DNA from: Microvirga aerilata
GTDB taxonomy: Bacteria > Pseudomonadota > Alphaproteobacteria > Rhizobiales > Beijerinckiaceae
Assembly (NCBI RefSeq): GCF_016743775.1
Contig: NZ_JAEQMY010000009.1
Location: forward strand, 62,001-126,000
Direction of reading: 5' to 3'
Length of the DNA: 64,000 bases
Position numbers and translations under genes: made by a program. This document shows positions 26,746-38,767 of this stretch, piece by piece (within the stretch, counting starts at the first letter, position 1; every line of letters starts with the position of its first letter). Below the pieces are notes generated by a model that ran no database searches, was not told where the DNA came from, and saw only the letters and a list, made by a program, of their open reading frames with translations.

Positions 26746-28085
26746 CACAGAACCTCCTTCAAGGCGGCGCATAAGGCCGCGCGGTCATCATCGGTGTTCA
26801 CTTCGGTGGAGGCCACCAGCAGCAGGTTGTCGAGGCCGGCACCGGGCAGAAGGCGCGACACGGGCACGCCCGCAAGTACGCTCTTCTCGGCAAGACGCTC
26901 CACCACTTCGGCCGCAGGCTTTGCGAGCTTCACGGTGAATTCGTTGAAGAAGGTCTTGTTGAGCACTTCGACGCCGTTCACGCTGGCCAACCGGTCGGCC
27001 AGCTTCACCGCATTCGCATGGTTGACGCGGGCAAGGCGCGTGAGCCCCGCCTCGCCGAGCAGCGTCATGTGGATGGTGAAGGCCAGCGCGCAGAGGCCCG
27101 AATTGGTGCAGATGTTCGAGGTCGCCTTGTCGCGGCGGATATGCTGCTCGCGGGTCGAGAGCGTCAGCACGAAGCCGCGGCTGCCGTCAGCGTCCACGGT
27201 CTCGCCGCAGAGGCGGCCCGGCATCTGGCGGATGAACTTGGTCTGCGTGGCGAAGAGGCCCACATAGGGTCCGCCGAAGTTCAGCGCATTGCCGATGGAC
27301 TGCCCCTCGCCCACCACGATGTCGGCGCCCTGGCTTCCGGGGGAGGCCACGAGGCCGAGCGACACCGCTTCCGTGAAGACGGCGATGAGCAGCGCGCCGT
27401 GCTGGTGCGCCTTCTCGGCGATGGGCTTCAGGTCACGCACGTTGCCGAACACGTCCGGCGACTGCACGACCACGCAAGAGGTGCTGTCGTCGATCTGGGA
27501 CAGGATGTCCTCGGTCGCGCCGACATCCGGCTGCATGGACACCACATCGTCGCTCGACATCTCGGAGAGAGTCCGAACCAGATCCGCGTAATGCGGGTGC
27601 AGGCCGCCCGAGAGCACTGCTTTTCGGCGCTTGGTGACGCGGTGGGCCATGAGCACCGCCTCGCCCGTACCGGTGGAGCCGTCATACATGGAGGCGTTCG
27701 CCACCTCCATGCCGGTGAGCGCGGCTACCTGAGTCTGGAATTCGAAGAGGTACTGCAGCGTGCCTTGAGCGATCTCCGGCTGGTACGGCGTGTAGCTCGT
27801 CAGGAACTCGGAGCGCTGGATCAGGTGATCGACGGTCGCGGGCACATGGTGCTTGTAGGCGCCGGCGCCCACGAAGAACGGCACGGACGAGGCCGCGACG
27901 TTCTTCGCCGACATGCGGGAGAGGATGCGCTCCACCTCCAGCTCGCCCTTGCGGCGCGGCAGATCCACCGGTTCCTTCAGGAGCAGGTTTTTCGGCACGT
28001 CGGCGAAAAGCTCGTCAACCGTGTTGACGCCGATCCGCGCGAGCATTTCGCGGCGGTCGGTATCGGAGAGTGGCAAATAGCGCAT
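26745..28085 (-). CDS. gcvPA: Glycine dehydrogenase (decarboxylating) subunit 1
   Basis: N-terminal half of the P protein, 446 residues ([15 protein letters not shown] to the end). Contains the conserved [13 protein letters not shown] and [14 protein letters not shown] segments. Split P proteins are usual for many non-enteric bacteria. Start at 28085, 19 bases after the osmC-like gene. The pair acts with gcvT and gcvH from the same transcript. Confidence 0.94.
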   Translation of the reverse strand: MRYLPLSDTDRREMLARIGVNTVDELFADVPKNLLLKEPVDLPRRKGELEVERILSRMSAKNVAASSVPFFVGAGAYKHHVPATVDHLIQRSEFLTSYTPYQPEIAQGTLQYLFEFQTQVAALTGMEVANASMYDGSTGTGEAVLMAHRVTKRRKAVLSGGLHPHYADLVRTLSEMSSDDVVSMQPDVGATEDILSQIDDSTSCVVVQSPDVFGNVRDLKPIAEKAHQHGALLIAVFTEAVSLGLVASPGSQGADIVVGEGQSIGNALNFGGPYVGLFATQTKFIRQMPGRLCGETVDADGSRGFVLTLSTREQHIRRDKATSNICTNSGLCALAFTIHMTLLGEAGLTRLARVNHANAVKLADRLASVNGVEVLNKTFFNEFTVKLAKPAAEVVERLAEKSVLAGVPVSRLLPGAGLDNLLLVASTEVNTDDDRAALCAALKEVL

Positions 28086-28104
28086 CGGCAATGAACCTTG
28101 AAGT

Positions 28105-28578
28105 TTAGTGCGAGGGAATGCCCGCCACGACAATTTCCGTGATCACGGAATTGGCGATGAAGCACTCCTGGTGTGCAAGATGATGCAGATCGGCGATCTG
28201 CTCAGGCGTCGGCATTTTGTCGCCCGAAAACTCGATAACGGGATCCAAGGTCACCTTGGACACATAGAGCTTGCCCTTCTCGTTCGGCGTCATGATGCCC
28301 AGTGCCTGATCCACGTAGCTGTCGATGACGAAACGCTTCTTGGCCGCAATCGACAGGAAGGTCAGCATGTGACAGCTCGACACTGCTGCGACGAATGCCT
28401 CCTCCGGATCGACCGCATCCTCCCGCGAGAGGGGCAGCGGCACCACGGACGGGGACGCGGATGCCAGCACCTCGATCCCGCAGTCGAACGACCAGTGATG
28501 GCCGCGGCTGTAACGGTTGTCCGAGAATGTGGCGCCGTCACGGTTCCAGCGAACCGTCGCTCTGTATTCATGTGACAT
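28105..28578 (-). CDS. OsmC-family protein in the glycine cleavage operon
   Basis: 157-residue OsmC/Ohr-like protein. The two redox cysteines of the family are visible: [11 protein letters not shown] (about residue 90) and [10 protein letters not shown] (about residue 140). OsmC/Ohr proteins reduce organic hydroperoxides. It lies between gcvH and gcvPA with short gaps, so it is probably co-transcribed under the glycine riboswitch. A link to protecting lipoyl or thiol groups is inference. Confidence 0.87.
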   Translation of the reverse strand: MSHEYRATVRWNRDGATFSDNRYSRGHHWSFDCGIEVLASASPSVVPLPLSREDAVDPEEAFVAAVSSCHMLTFLSIAAKKRFVIDSYVDQALGIMTPNEKGKLYVSKVTLDPVIEFSGDKMPTPEQIADLHHLAHQECFIANSVITEIVVAGIPSH

Positions 28579-28603
28579 GATGGTTCCCCCCGTTTTTTTA
28601 TGG

Positions 28604-28978
28604 TTAGCCGATCGATTTCAGGAATTCCTGATACTGGTCTTCGGTCATGAGATCGCCGAGCTCGCCCTCATCCTTCACGCGGATCTTCATGAACCAGCCG
28701 CGGCCCGAAGGATCCTCGTTGACGGCTCCGGGGGAGGCTTCGAGGTCGCTGTTGACCTCGACCACCTCGCCGGACACGGGCGCGTAGACTTCGCTTGCCG
28801 CCTTCACGCTTTCGACGACGGCTGCCTCATCGCCCTTCGACAGGCTTTTGCCGACGCTCGGCAGCTCCACGAACACCACGTCGCCAAGCTGGCCCTGGGC
28901 GTACTCGGAAATGCCGACGATGCCGGTGTCGCCTTCGATGCGGATGTATTCGTGATCCTTGGTGTAGCGCGTGGTCAT
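28604..28978 (-). CDS. gcvH: Glycine cleavage system H protein
   Basis: 124-residue lipoyl carrier. The lipoylated Lys is Lys59 in VVESVKAASEVYAP; the rest is the usual barrel (GQLGDVVFVELP before, VNEDPSGRGWFMKI after). It shuttles the aminomethyl group from the P protein to GcvT. Confidence 0.96.
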   Translation of the reverse strand: MTTRYTKDHEYIRIEGDTGIVGISEYAQGQLGDVVFVELPSVGKSLSKGDEAAVVESVKAASEVYAPVSGEVVEVNSDLEASPGAVNEDPSGRGWFMKIRVKDEGELGDLMTEDQYQEFLKSIG

Positions 28979-28995
28979 GTTGGGTTCCTCTGGTC

Positions 28996-30144
28996 TTAGC
29001 GCTTGTAGCGATGGGGTGCGAACGGCATGGCGGCGACCTTGGCGGGCAGCGGCTTGCCGCGAACGATGAGGTGAAGGTCCGTGCCCACGGCGGACATGTC
29101 CCTGGACACGTAGCCCATGGCGACCGGGCCGTTGACGGTGGGGCCGAAGCCGCCGGAGGTCACGACGCCGACCTCCCGGCCGTCGGGCGTGGTGATGATG
29201 CTGCCCTCGCGGGCCGGAGCGCGACCCTCGGGCCTGATGCCGACACGAACGCGGGCGGCGCCCTCCTTGATCTCGCGCTGGACGCGCTCGGCCCCGGGGA
29301 AGCCTCCCTCCTCGCGGCGGCGCTTCTGGATCGACCAGATCAGGCCTGCCTCGATGGGAGACGTGGTGGTGTCGATATCGTGGCCGTAAAGGCAGAGGCC
29401 CGCCTCAAGCCGAAGCGAGTCGCGCGCGCCGAGGCCGATGGGCTTCACCTCCGGGTCGGCCAGCAGCCTGTTCCAGAGCTTCGCCGCATCTTCAGCCTGG
29501 CAGGAAATCTCGAAGCCGTCCTCGCCCGTGTAGCCTGAGCGGGAGACATGGCACCGGATCCCGTCGACCTGCACGCCGGCGGACATCATGAAGGGAAGAT
29601 CGGCGGTCTCCGGCGCAAGCCCGGCGAGCACGGCGGCGGCGGATGGCCCCTGAAGGGCCATGAGCGCCAAGCCGTCCTTGCGGTTCAGGCTGACCCCTTG
29701 AGGCAAATGCGCCTGGATATGGGCGTAATCGGCGTCCTTCATGGAGGCGTTCACCACCAGATAGAGCCAGCCCTCATGCCCCGGAGCGCCTACGCGGGTG
29801 ACCATGAGGTCGTCGAGGATGCCGCCATCCTGGGCGAGGAGCTGCGAATAGCGCTGCTGGTTCGGCTTGAGGTTCAAGACGTCGGCGGGAATCAGCGCTT
29901 CGAGCGCCCTCGCCACGGTCTCGTGGCTCTTGTCCTCGGCCACCAAGAAGGCTTGGCCCATATGCGAGACGTCGAACAGGCCCGCATGCTCGCGGGTCCA
30001 GTTGTGCTCGGTCAGGATGCCGGCAGGATACTGCACCGGCATGCTGTAGCCGGCGAAGGGCACCATGCGGGCGCCCGAGCGCACATGCTCGTCATGCAGC
30101 GGGGTTTGCAGAAGCGGCTCGTCGCTGTGGGCAGGCTCGGCCAT
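28996..30144 (-). CDS. gcvT: Glycine cleavage system T protein (aminomethyltransferase)
   Basis: 382 residues. Releases ammonia and passes the methylene group to tetrahydrofolate. Contains MVPFAGYSMPVQYP near residue 28, FDVSHMGQ and RSGYTGEDGFEIS typical of the family, plus a C-terminal barrel. First gene after the riboswitch at 30196-30390; the start codon at 30144 is about 50 bases from it. Confidence 0.95.
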   Translation of the reverse strand: MAEPAHSDEPLLQTPLHDEHVRSGARMVPFAGYSMPVQYPAGILTEHNWTREHAGLFDVSHMGQAFLVAEDKSHETVARALEALIPADVLNLKPNQQRYSQLLAQDGGILDDLMVTRVGAPGHEGWLYLVVNASMKDADYAHIQAHLPQGVSLNRKDGLALMALQGPSAAAVLAGLAPETADLPFMMSAGVQVDGIRCHVSRSGYTGEDGFEISCQAEDAAKLWNRLLADPEVKPIGLGARDSLRLEAGLCLYGHDIDTTTSPIEAGLIWSIQKRRREEGGFPGAERVQREIKEGAARVRVGIRPEGRAPAREGSIITTPDGREVGVVTSGGFGPTVNGPVAMGYVSRDMSAVGTDLHLIVRGKPLPAKVAAMPFAPHRYKR

Positions 30145-30195
30145 CGGTTTCCCTCAAAGGTGCGCGTTCCATCGAGCCTTGCGGCCCGCTGCTTG

Positions 30196-30390
30196 CGCCC
30201 CCTCTGTCCCGAGACCTGAGAGATTTCCCTTGATCGCTTTCGCGAAAGGTTACGCCCGTCGGTGGACGGCGCTTATGAAGCGTCGTCGCTTTCCAGAGTG
30301 CCAGCTCCCGCGCGGTCCTTTGGCCTGAGCGTTTCCGGGGCGGTTGCGCCTTCGGCGCCGGGCTCTTACGCCCGGTCTCTTCCGCGGGGA
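30196..30390 (-). promoter_or_regulatory. Tandem glycine riboswitch upstream of gcvT
   Basis: On the minus strand two gcvT-type aptamers follow one another. First aptamer: GGAAGAGACC (about 30385), GCCGAAGGCGCAACC (about 30358-30342) and GGAAACGCTCAGGC (about 30336-30323). Second: ACTCTGGAAAG (30299-30289), CACCGACGGGCGTAACC (30264-30248) and GGAAATCTCTCAGGTC followed by GGGACAGAGGG (30228-30200). These are hallmark motifs of the cooperative glycine switch, which turns the gcv operon on when glycine is high. A TTGACA at 30434-30429 may be part of the promoter. Confidence 0.93.
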
Positions 30391-30556
30391 TCATCGGCTG
30401 GTTTAGCTCTGAAGAGGAAATGCGGTCCTGTCAACAAAGCAGGGCAGCCCTGTTCACCCTTTAATTGACGGCGCGCCCGGGAGGCTCCATCTTAGGGGCC
30501 ATCTGTCACAGAAGGGGAGAAGCGCGGCCTGATCCGGTCAGCAGCTCCATGCATCG

Positions 30557-31861
30557 TTGCTCGAACTGATCATCGCTCTCGCTCTCGTCGCCCTGAACGG
30601 CGTCTTTGCCCTCTCCGAACTTGCCATCGTTTCCGCCCGCCGCCCACGCCTCAAGGCGCTGGCCGAGCAGGGCCGCCGGGGAGCCAACACGGCCCTGACC
30701 CTCATGGAGGATTCGGGGCGGTTCCTGTCCACGGTCCAGATCGGCATCACCCTCGTGGGCATTCTGGCGGGCGCCTTCTCGGGCGCGGCCCTCGGCCACA
30801 GGCTGACCGAGATCTTCCTGGCCCAGGGCATGCCCGAGGGCGCGGCCGAGCCCCTGGGCTACGGCCTCGTGATCGGCATCATCACCTACCTGTCCATCGT
30901 CATCGGCGAGCTCGTGCCCAAGCAGCTGGCCCTGCGCCATCCGGAAGGCATCGCCTGCGCCATGGCCCCCGCGATGCTGATCGTCTCGAAGGTCGCGGCT
31001 CCGGCCGTCTGGCTTCTGAATGCCTCTACGGGCCTGATCTTCAGCCTGTTCGGCAAGGGCTCCGACGGGGAGACGACGGTCACCGAAGAGGAGATCAAGA
31101 TGCTCGTCGGCGAGGCCGAGAGCGCGGGCGTGATCGAGGAGGAGGAGCGCCGCATGATCTCCGGCGTGCTGCGCCTGGGCGACCGGACGGTGCGCGGCCT
31201 CATGACGCCGCGCACGGACGTGGACTGGATCGACCTGGACGACGACGAGGCGGCGATCCGCGAACTGCTCATCGAGACCCCGCACTCGCGGCTGCCGGTC
31301 AGCGAAGGAACGCCCGACAACGTGATCGGAGTCGTTCAATCCCGGGAGCTTCTGGCGGCGCTCCTGACCGGCCAGCCCCTGGACATCCGCAAGCACGTGC
31401 AGCAGGCCCCCGTCATTCCGGACACCCTCTATGCCCTGGACGCCCTGTCGACCCTACGCGACTCGGAGGTGCCGATGGCCCTCGTCCATGACGAGTATGG
31501 GCATTTCGAAGGGGTCGTGACCCCTGCGGACGCCCTGGAGGCGATCGTCGGCGCCTTCCGGTCGGACGGCGAGGCGCCCGACCCCGATGCGGTCCGGCGC
31601 GAGGACGGCTCATGGCTGCTCGCAGGCTCCATGCCGGTGGACGAGATGGCCGAGGTTCTGGGCGTCACGTTGCCTGACGCGCGCAGCTATCACACGGTGG
31701 GCGGCCTGGTGATCAGCGAACTCCAGCACCTTCCCAACACCGGCGAGCATGTGGACGCCCTCGGCTGGCGCTTCGAGGTCATCGACCTTGACGAGCGCCG
31801 CATCGACAAGGTTCTGGCCGCTCCCTTGAACCAGAGAGCGGGTGCCGCCGCCAACTATTGA
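30557..31861 (+). CDS. CNNM/CorC-type membrane protein with CBS pair (hemolysin family)
   Basis: 434 residues: DUF21 membrane domain (about 1-190; ELIIALALVALNGVFALSE at the start), a CBS pair (about 205-325) and a CorC_HlyC C-terminal domain (about 340-425). Such proteins are linked to Mg2+/Co2+ homeostasis. The only in-frame start after the stop at 30530 is a TTG at 30557; no clear ribosome site is seen, so initiation may be weak. No partner gene is linked. Confidence 0.85.
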   Translation: MLELIIALALVALNGVFALSELAIVSARRPRLKALAEQGRRGANTALTLMEDSGRFLSTVQIGITLVGILAGAFSGAALGHRLTEIFLAQGMPEGAAEPLGYGLVIGIITYLSIVIGELVPKQLALRHPEGIACAMAPAMLIVSKVAAPAVWLLNASTGLIFSLFGKGSDGETTVTEEEIKMLVGEAESAGVIEEEERRMISGVLRLGDRTVRGLMTPRTDVDWIDLDDDEAAIRELLIETPHSRLPVSEGTPDNVIGVVQSRELLAALLTGQPLDIRKHVQQAPVIPDTLYALDALSTLRDSEVPMALVHDEYGHFEGVVTPADALEAIVGAFRSDGEAPDPDAVRREDGSWLLAGSMPVDEMAEVLGVTLPDARSYHTVGGLVISELQHLPNTGEHVDALGWRFEVIDLDERRIDKVLAAPLNQRAGAAANY

Positions 31862-31883
31862 GTGCTGGTGCGTCAGTAATGGG

Positions 31884-31935
31884 AGCATCGAACCGAGCCC
31901 AAAAGTGCATCACACTTCCGGGCTCGATGCTCTAG
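31884..31935. repeat. Dispersed intergenic palindromic repeat, copy C (half)
   Basis: GCATCGAACCGAGCCCAAAAG pairs imperfectly with CACTTCCGGGCTCGATGC. It matches only one half of copies A and B and lies between two convergent genes, slightly overlapping the lipoprotein stop. Confidence 0.55.
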
Positions 31936-32507
31936 CCGCGCCGCCGGCCCGCCGCGGCGTTGCCGAGGCCGACCTGGATCACGAAATCGTTGGCATAGGC
32001 GGCCGGCACAACGATGCCCTCTTCCACCACGGACACCGTCGTCTGGGTTTCGCCGGCCGGGATGGCCGCGGCCACGCGCCGGGAGCGGTTCGCCAGAACG
32101 GTATCGCCGCGCTTGACGACAATCTGGATGGGCACGTCATAGCGGCCCGCCGATCCGCCACCGCCCAGGAGCGCCCGCGCCTCGACGCCCACCCGCACGA
32201 GGGTGGTGCCGTCCGGCTGGCCGACGCATTCCCGCGCCAGCTCTCCCAGGGCAACCTGACTGCGGATGGAGCCAGCCTCGCCTCCGCCGCGAACCTGGAG
32301 GGCGGCGCCTCCGTCGACGACGTCCACGGTCGGGCAGTAAACGTCACGACTTTCGGCCGATTGGGCCGGAGCCAGGGTGGCTCCCCCGGTGAGCAGCATG
32401 TCGCCCACGCCGAAGCCGCCCTCACCCGGCGCCCCGCAGCCCGTCAGGGCCGACAGGCCAAGCACCGCGACCGTCCATCCGGCCTTCCGGCCCCATCCGT
32501 CACTCAT
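31932..32507 (-). CDS. Putative lipoprotein of unknown function
   Basis: 191 residues. Signal peptide with lipobox LSALTGC (Cys about residue 24), then a Gly-rich region and a beta-rich C-terminal domain with RYDVPIQIVVKRG. I do not recognise a named domain. It starts 26 bases after the IalB gene, so they probably form an envelope-protein operon. Confidence 0.75.
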   Translation of the reverse strand: MSDGWGRKAGWTVAVLGLSALTGCGAPGEGGFGVGDMLLTGGATLAPAQSAESRDVYCPTVDVVDGGAALQVRGGGEAGSIRSQVALGELARECVGQPDGTTLVRVGVEARALLGGGGSAGRYDVPIQIVVKRGDTVLANRSRRVAAAIPAGETQTTVSVVEEGIVVPAAYANDFVIQVGLGNAAAGRRRG

Positions 32508-32533
32508 GAGAATCCCCCAACCTTCTTCATCTC

Positions 32534-33058
32534 TTATGGCAGGGCGTCGAACCCGGCCGCAAATCCGTTCAGGGACACGGGAATGCCGATCCCCTCCTCG
32601 GGCGTCTGGAAGACGATGAAGGTTGCCGCCTGCCCGGTCTTCATCTGCCCGATCAGGTTGTCCTCCATCACCACCTCAGCGACGCAGCCCGTGGCCAGGC
32701 AGCGGACGAAGCCCGCACGGCCGATATCCGTCTGGTCGATCTTGAGGCCCAGGCCCGAGGGCAACAGAATACCAAGAGGCGCGACCACGCGCAGGAGGCG
32801 GCTTTTGCCATCGGCGGTTTTCAACACAATAATGACGAGGGTGACGTTGGGACGATCTTCCGCAACGACATTCTGAACGAGGGCGCATTGCTCGGCCGTC
32901 GCTCCGGCCGGGGTCTCGCAGCGCATCTGCCACTCGCCGAAGGTGTTCTTGACCATGCCCTGGGCGCTGGCCTCATCCATGCCGGACAGGACTGAGAGCC
33001 CCAAGAATACTGCCGCGCCAAAGCGAACCCAGCGGGATGCGCCCATCGGTCTCTCCAT
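32534..33058 (-). CDS. Invasion-associated locus B (IalB) family protein
   Basis: 174-residue periplasmic protein. Signal peptide to about residue 31 and the IalB core FGEWQMRCET, then QCALVQNVVAED. Linked to host-cell entry in Bartonella, but widespread in free-living rhizobia where its role is unclear. Two cysteine pairs probably form disulfides. First gene of a two-gene unit with the lipoprotein. Confidence 0.85.
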   Translation of the reverse strand: MERPMGASRWVRFGAAVFLGLSVLSGMDEASAQGMVKNTFGEWQMRCETPAGATAEQCALVQNVVAEDRPNVTLVIIVLKTADGKSRLLRVVAPLGILLPSGLGLKIDQTDIGRAGFVRCLATGCVAEVVMEDNLIGQMKTGQAATFIVFQTPEEGIGIPVSLNGFAAGFDALP

Positions 33059-33244
33059 TCCTGAACCCCTTTTTCAGGGGAGCGGCCTGCCGCCGCTTCG
33101 ATCCATCTTTGGCCCGTTGGGACCATGCCAGGGGGCGCGATGTCAAGCGAGAGAGGCCGATTGGCGCCCGGAAACGCCTTTTGGCGGTTATGACGCATAA
33201 ATTGCGACGTCAGCACCGTTGCGCTTCATCGCATCCTGTGGTCT

Positions 33245-33258
33245 TTGACGCAGATCAA
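33245..33258. promoter_or_regulatory. FNR/FixK-like box upstream of coxB
   Basis: TTGACGCAGATCAA matches TTGA-N6-TCAA. It lies 103 bases before the coxB start in a 302-base gap (33059-33360) that otherwise contains no gene. FixK/FnrN proteins control respiratory genes in alphaproteobacteria. It could equally affect the divergent ialB-type gene. Confidence 0.5.
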
Positions 33259-33360
33259 AGGTGATGGCGCAAGCCGGGCGCCGCTATTGGCTCGCCCGCG
33301 CCCTCCCCGATGCTTCCATGGCCTCAAGGCCATCACATCTTTAGGAGCTTTGGAACGCCG

Positions 33361-35866
<2,506 letters not shown>

Positions 35867-36001
35867 CAATCCGAGCTGGGCGGCCCTGGCGCCGCCCGCT
35901 CCTCCCCAGAGGGCTTGGGCTCGGCCTAAGCCCTGCGGCGAGGAGCCGACAATCCGGAGGCCTTTCGGGCCTCGTCCCGGCATTTCGGAAGATCACCTGT
36001 G

Positions 36002-36958
36002 ATGAGCACCATGTCGAACAGTTTGGCCGATAACCATACCGAGAGCTTTGCCACGGCAGGCCTCTCCCAAGGGGACGTGTCCGACTTCTTCGCCCTCCTG
36101 AAGCCCCGCGTGATGTTTCTGGTCGTGTTCACGGCGCTCGTGGGCATGGTCGTCAGCCACCCCAACGTGCATCCCGTGGTGGCCTTCGTGTCGCTCCTGA
36201 TGATCGCGGTCGGCGGCGGCGCCTCGGGCTGCCTGAACATGTGGTGGGACGCAGACATCGACGCGGTCATGACCCGCACGGCCAAGCGCCCGATCCCGGC
36301 AGGCAAGATCGAGCCCGGCGAGGCGCTCGCTTTCGGCGTGACGCTCTCGGCCGGCTCGGTGATCATTCTCGGCCTCGTGAGCAACTGGCTTGCCGCAGGC
36401 CTGCTGGCCTTCACCATCTTCTTCTACGTCATCGTCTACTCCATGTGGCTGAAGCGCTCGACGCCGCAGAACATCGTCATCGGCGGCGCGGCCGGCGCCC
36501 TCCCCCCGGTGGTTGCGCAGGCGGCCGTCACCGGCCACGTGGCCTGGGACAGCATCGTTCTCTTCGCCATCATCTTCATGTGGACGCCGCCCCATTTCTG
36601 GGCGCTCGCCCTCGTGAAATCCGGCGACTACCAGCGCGCGGGCATCCCCATGATGCCGAACGTGGCGGGCCCCGACTCCACCCGCACCCAGATCCTGGTC
36701 TATACGGTGCTGCTGGCGCCCTTGGGGCTTGCCCCCGTTGCCCTCGGCTTCGGCGGACTGGCCTATGCGGTCATCGCGGTGATCGGCGGCCTCGGGATGC
36801 TGGCCCTGGCCCTCCAGGTCTATCGCCTGCGGCAGGGCGAGCCCGCCATGAAGGTGGCCCAGCAGCTGTTCGCCTTCTCGATCCTGTATCTCTTCCTGCT
36901 GTTCGCCACCCTTCTGGCAGAACACGGCCTCGGCTTCTTCCGTCCGGTCTTCGGGTGA
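36002..36958 (+). CDS. ctaB: Heme o synthase (protoheme IX farnesyltransferase)
   Basis: 318-residue UbiA-type prenyltransferase that converts heme b into heme o, the precursor of heme a. Nine or so membrane helices and the Asp-rich [19 protein letters not shown] motif (about residue 80). The GTG at 35999 directly precedes the ATG at 36002; I use the ATG. Confidence 0.95.
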   Translation: MSTMSNSLADNHTESFATAGLSQGDVSDFFALLKPRVMFLVVFTALVGMVVSHPNVHPVVAFVSLLMIAVGGGASGCLNMWWDADIDAVMTRTAKRPIPAGKIEPGEALAFGVTLSAGSVIILGLVSNWLAAGLLAFTIFFYVIVYSMWLKRSTPQNIVIGGAAGALPPVVAQAAVTGHVAWDSIVLFAIIFMWTPPHFWALALVKSGDYQRAGIPMMPNVAGPDSTRTQILVYTVLLAPLGLAPVALGFGGLAYAVIAVIGGLGMLALALQVYRLRQGEPAMKVAQQLFAFSILYLFLLFATLLAEHGLGFFRPVFG

Positions 36959-36962
36959 TCGG

Positions 36963-37124
36963 ATGGCGGATCCCAAAGCCCCCCTTCGCCTGACGTCCGA
37001 GGAACAGAAGCGCCGCCGCAAGCGTTCGCTTGCCCTGGCGCTCACTCTCGGCGTCCTCGTTCTCCTGTTCTACGTTGTCACGATCGCAAAGCTTGGACCC
37101 GACGTCCTGCAGCGCCCCATGTGA
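36963..37124 (+). CDS. Small single-span protein, CoxF-like
   Basis: A 53-residue ORF starting MADPKAPLRLT, with a Lys/Arg-rich cytoplasmic N-terminus (about residues 13-24) and one membrane span (LALALTLGVLVLLFYVVT, about residues 25-42). It starts 4 bases after ctaB and its stop overlaps a possible GTG start of ctaG. Position and size match the small CoxF proteins of Rhizobiales oxidase clusters. Function unclear. Confidence 0.75.
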   Translation: MADPKAPLRLTSEEQKRRRKRSLALALTLGVLVLLFYVVTIAKLGPDVLQRPM

Positions 37125-37132
37125 GGCTGGAT

Positions 37133-37723
37133 ATGGCTGAGACCCCTGACACCCAACGCAAGATCCGCGGCACGGTCCTGGCCTGCGTCGGCGTCGTCGC
37201 GGGCATGGTCGGTCTCGCCTACGCGTCCGTGCCCCTCTACGACCTCCTCTGCAAGGTGACGGGCTTCGGCGGAACGCCCATCGCGCGCAGCGAGAACGCA
37301 TCGGAAGTGGTCAACCGGACGATCTCCGTCCGCTTCGACTCCAATGTGGCGCCGGGCCTCAACTGGCGCTTCTCGCCGGAGACCCCGGAGGTCAAGGTCA
37401 AGCTCGGCGAAACCACCACGGTCCTGTACAAGGTCACGAACCTTGGGGATAAGCCGAGCACGGGCATCGCCACCTACAACGTGCAGCCCGACCTTGCGGG
37501 CACGTACTTCTCGAAGCTCGAATGCTTCTGCTTCACCGAGCAGACCCTGCAGGCCGGCGAAACCCTGGAATCGGCCGTCGTCTTCTACGTGGATCCCCGC
37601 CTCGTGCAGGATGCCGACGTGAAGGACCTGGACACCATCACCCTCTCCTACACCTACTTCCCCTCCAAGGCGGGAAAGCCGGTGGCGGAGGCGACATCTT
37701 CAACCAAGACCATTGCTCAATAA
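37133..37723 (+). CDS. ctaG: Cytochrome c oxidase assembly protein CtaG/Cox11
   Basis: 196-residue copper chaperone that builds CuB into subunit I. One N-terminal membrane span and a periplasmic domain with the copper motif CFCF (about residue 127) in KLECFCFTEQTL. The GTG at 37121 is an alternative start that would overlap the CoxF-like stop. Confidence 0.94.
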   Translation: MAETPDTQRKIRGTVLACVGVVAGMVGLAYASVPLYDLLCKVTGFGGTPIARSENASEVVNRTISVRFDSNVAPGLNWRFSPETPEVKVKLGETTTVLYKVTNLGDKPSTGIATYNVQPDLAGTYFSKLECFCFTEQTLQAGETLESAVVFYVDPRLVQDADVKDLDTITLSYTYFPSKAGKPVAEATSSTKTIAQ

Positions 37724-37791
37724 GACACGTGACAAGCTGGACAGAAACGTCTTAAAGCGAGTTCACATTCGAGGCACGGAGACGATACGAA

Positions 37792-38649
37792 ATGGCCGAG
37801 GCCCACGCCAAGAACCACGACTACCACATCCTTGAACCGAGCCCGTGGCCGCTCATCGGCGCGGTCAGCGCCTTCCTGCTGGCCTCCGGGTTCGTGACCT
37901 GGTGGAAGGACATCATGATCGCCGGGATGGATCTCGGCCCCTTCATCTTCGGTGCCGGCATCATCGGCGTCCTCTACACGATGCTCGCCTGGTGGAGCGA
38001 CGTGGTGCGCGAGGCCAATACCGGCTCGCATACCCGCGTGGTCCAGCTTCACCACCGCTACGGCATGATCATGTTCATCGCCTCCGAGGTGATGTTCTTC
38101 GCGGCCTGGTTCTGGGCCTATTTCGATGCCGCGCTCTATGCCGGCGACCCGCAGCTCTACTCGCGCATCGAGTCGCTCGGCGGCGTCTGGCCCCCCAAGG
38201 GCATCGAGACCTTCGACCCCTGGCACCTGCCGCTCCTCAACACCCTGATCCTGCTCACCTCCGGCACCACGGTCACCTGGGCGCACCACGCGCTTCTGGA
38301 GAACGACCGTAAGGGCCTCAAGGCGGGCCTGTGGCTCACGGTGATCCTGGGCATCATCTTCAGCTTCGTGCAGGCCTACGAGTACAGCCATGCGGCCTTC
38401 GGGTTCAGCGGCAACATCTACGGCGCCACCTTCTTCATGGCGACGGGCTTCCACGGCGCCCACGTGATCATCGGCACGATCTTCCTGGCCATCTGCCTGC
38501 TGCGCGTCTATCGCGGCGACTTCACGCCCCAGCAGCATCTCGGGTTCGAGTTCGCCGCCTGGTACTGGCACTTCGTCGACGTGGTGTGGCTCTTCCTCTT
38601 CGCCGCCATCTATGTATGGGGCTACGGCGGAAGCGGAGCCGGGCACTAA
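37792..38649 (+). CDS. coxC: Cytochrome c oxidase subunit III
   Basis: 285-residue subunit with seven membrane helices; [18 protein letters not shown] and [14 protein letters not shown] are family hallmarks. It stabilises the catalytic core. Last structural gene; a hairpin follows at 38675, then accessory genes. Confidence 0.96.
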   Translation: MAEAHAKNHDYHILEPSPWPLIGAVSAFLLASGFVTWWKDIMIAGMDLGPFIFGAGIIGVLYTMLAWWSDVVREANTGSHTRVVQLHHRYGMIMFIASEVMFFAAWFWAYFDAALYAGDPQLYSRIESLGGVWPPKGIETFDPWHLPLLNTLILLTSGTTVTWAHHALLENDRKGLKAGLWLTVILGIIFSFVQAYEYSHAAFGFSGNIYGATFFMATGFHGAHVIIGTIFLAICLLRVYRGDFTPQQHLGFEFAAWYWHFVDVVWLFLFAAIYVWGYGGSGAGH

Positions 38650-38674
38650 GCCCGCCCAGCAGCAGCAAACCGGC

Positions 38675-38708
38675 AAGGGCGGCTTTCACGGCCGCCCTTC
38701 GCTTTTGG
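38675..38708 (+). terminator. Terminator after coxC
   Basis: AAGGGCGGC and GCCGCCCTT around TTTCACG, followed by CGCTTTTG, 26 bases after coxC. Probably partial, since DUF983 and surf1 follow. Confidence 0.65.
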
Positions 38709-38767
38709 GCCTCCTGCCACCATTTGTGCAGGAACCCGTTGACCGGCAGCCCTTTTGGAGAAACGCC

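Noticed and set aside
24988..27267. 759-residue plus-strand open frame opposite gcvPB/gcvPA
   Set aside because: Antisense shadow; the minus-strand products are unmistakable.
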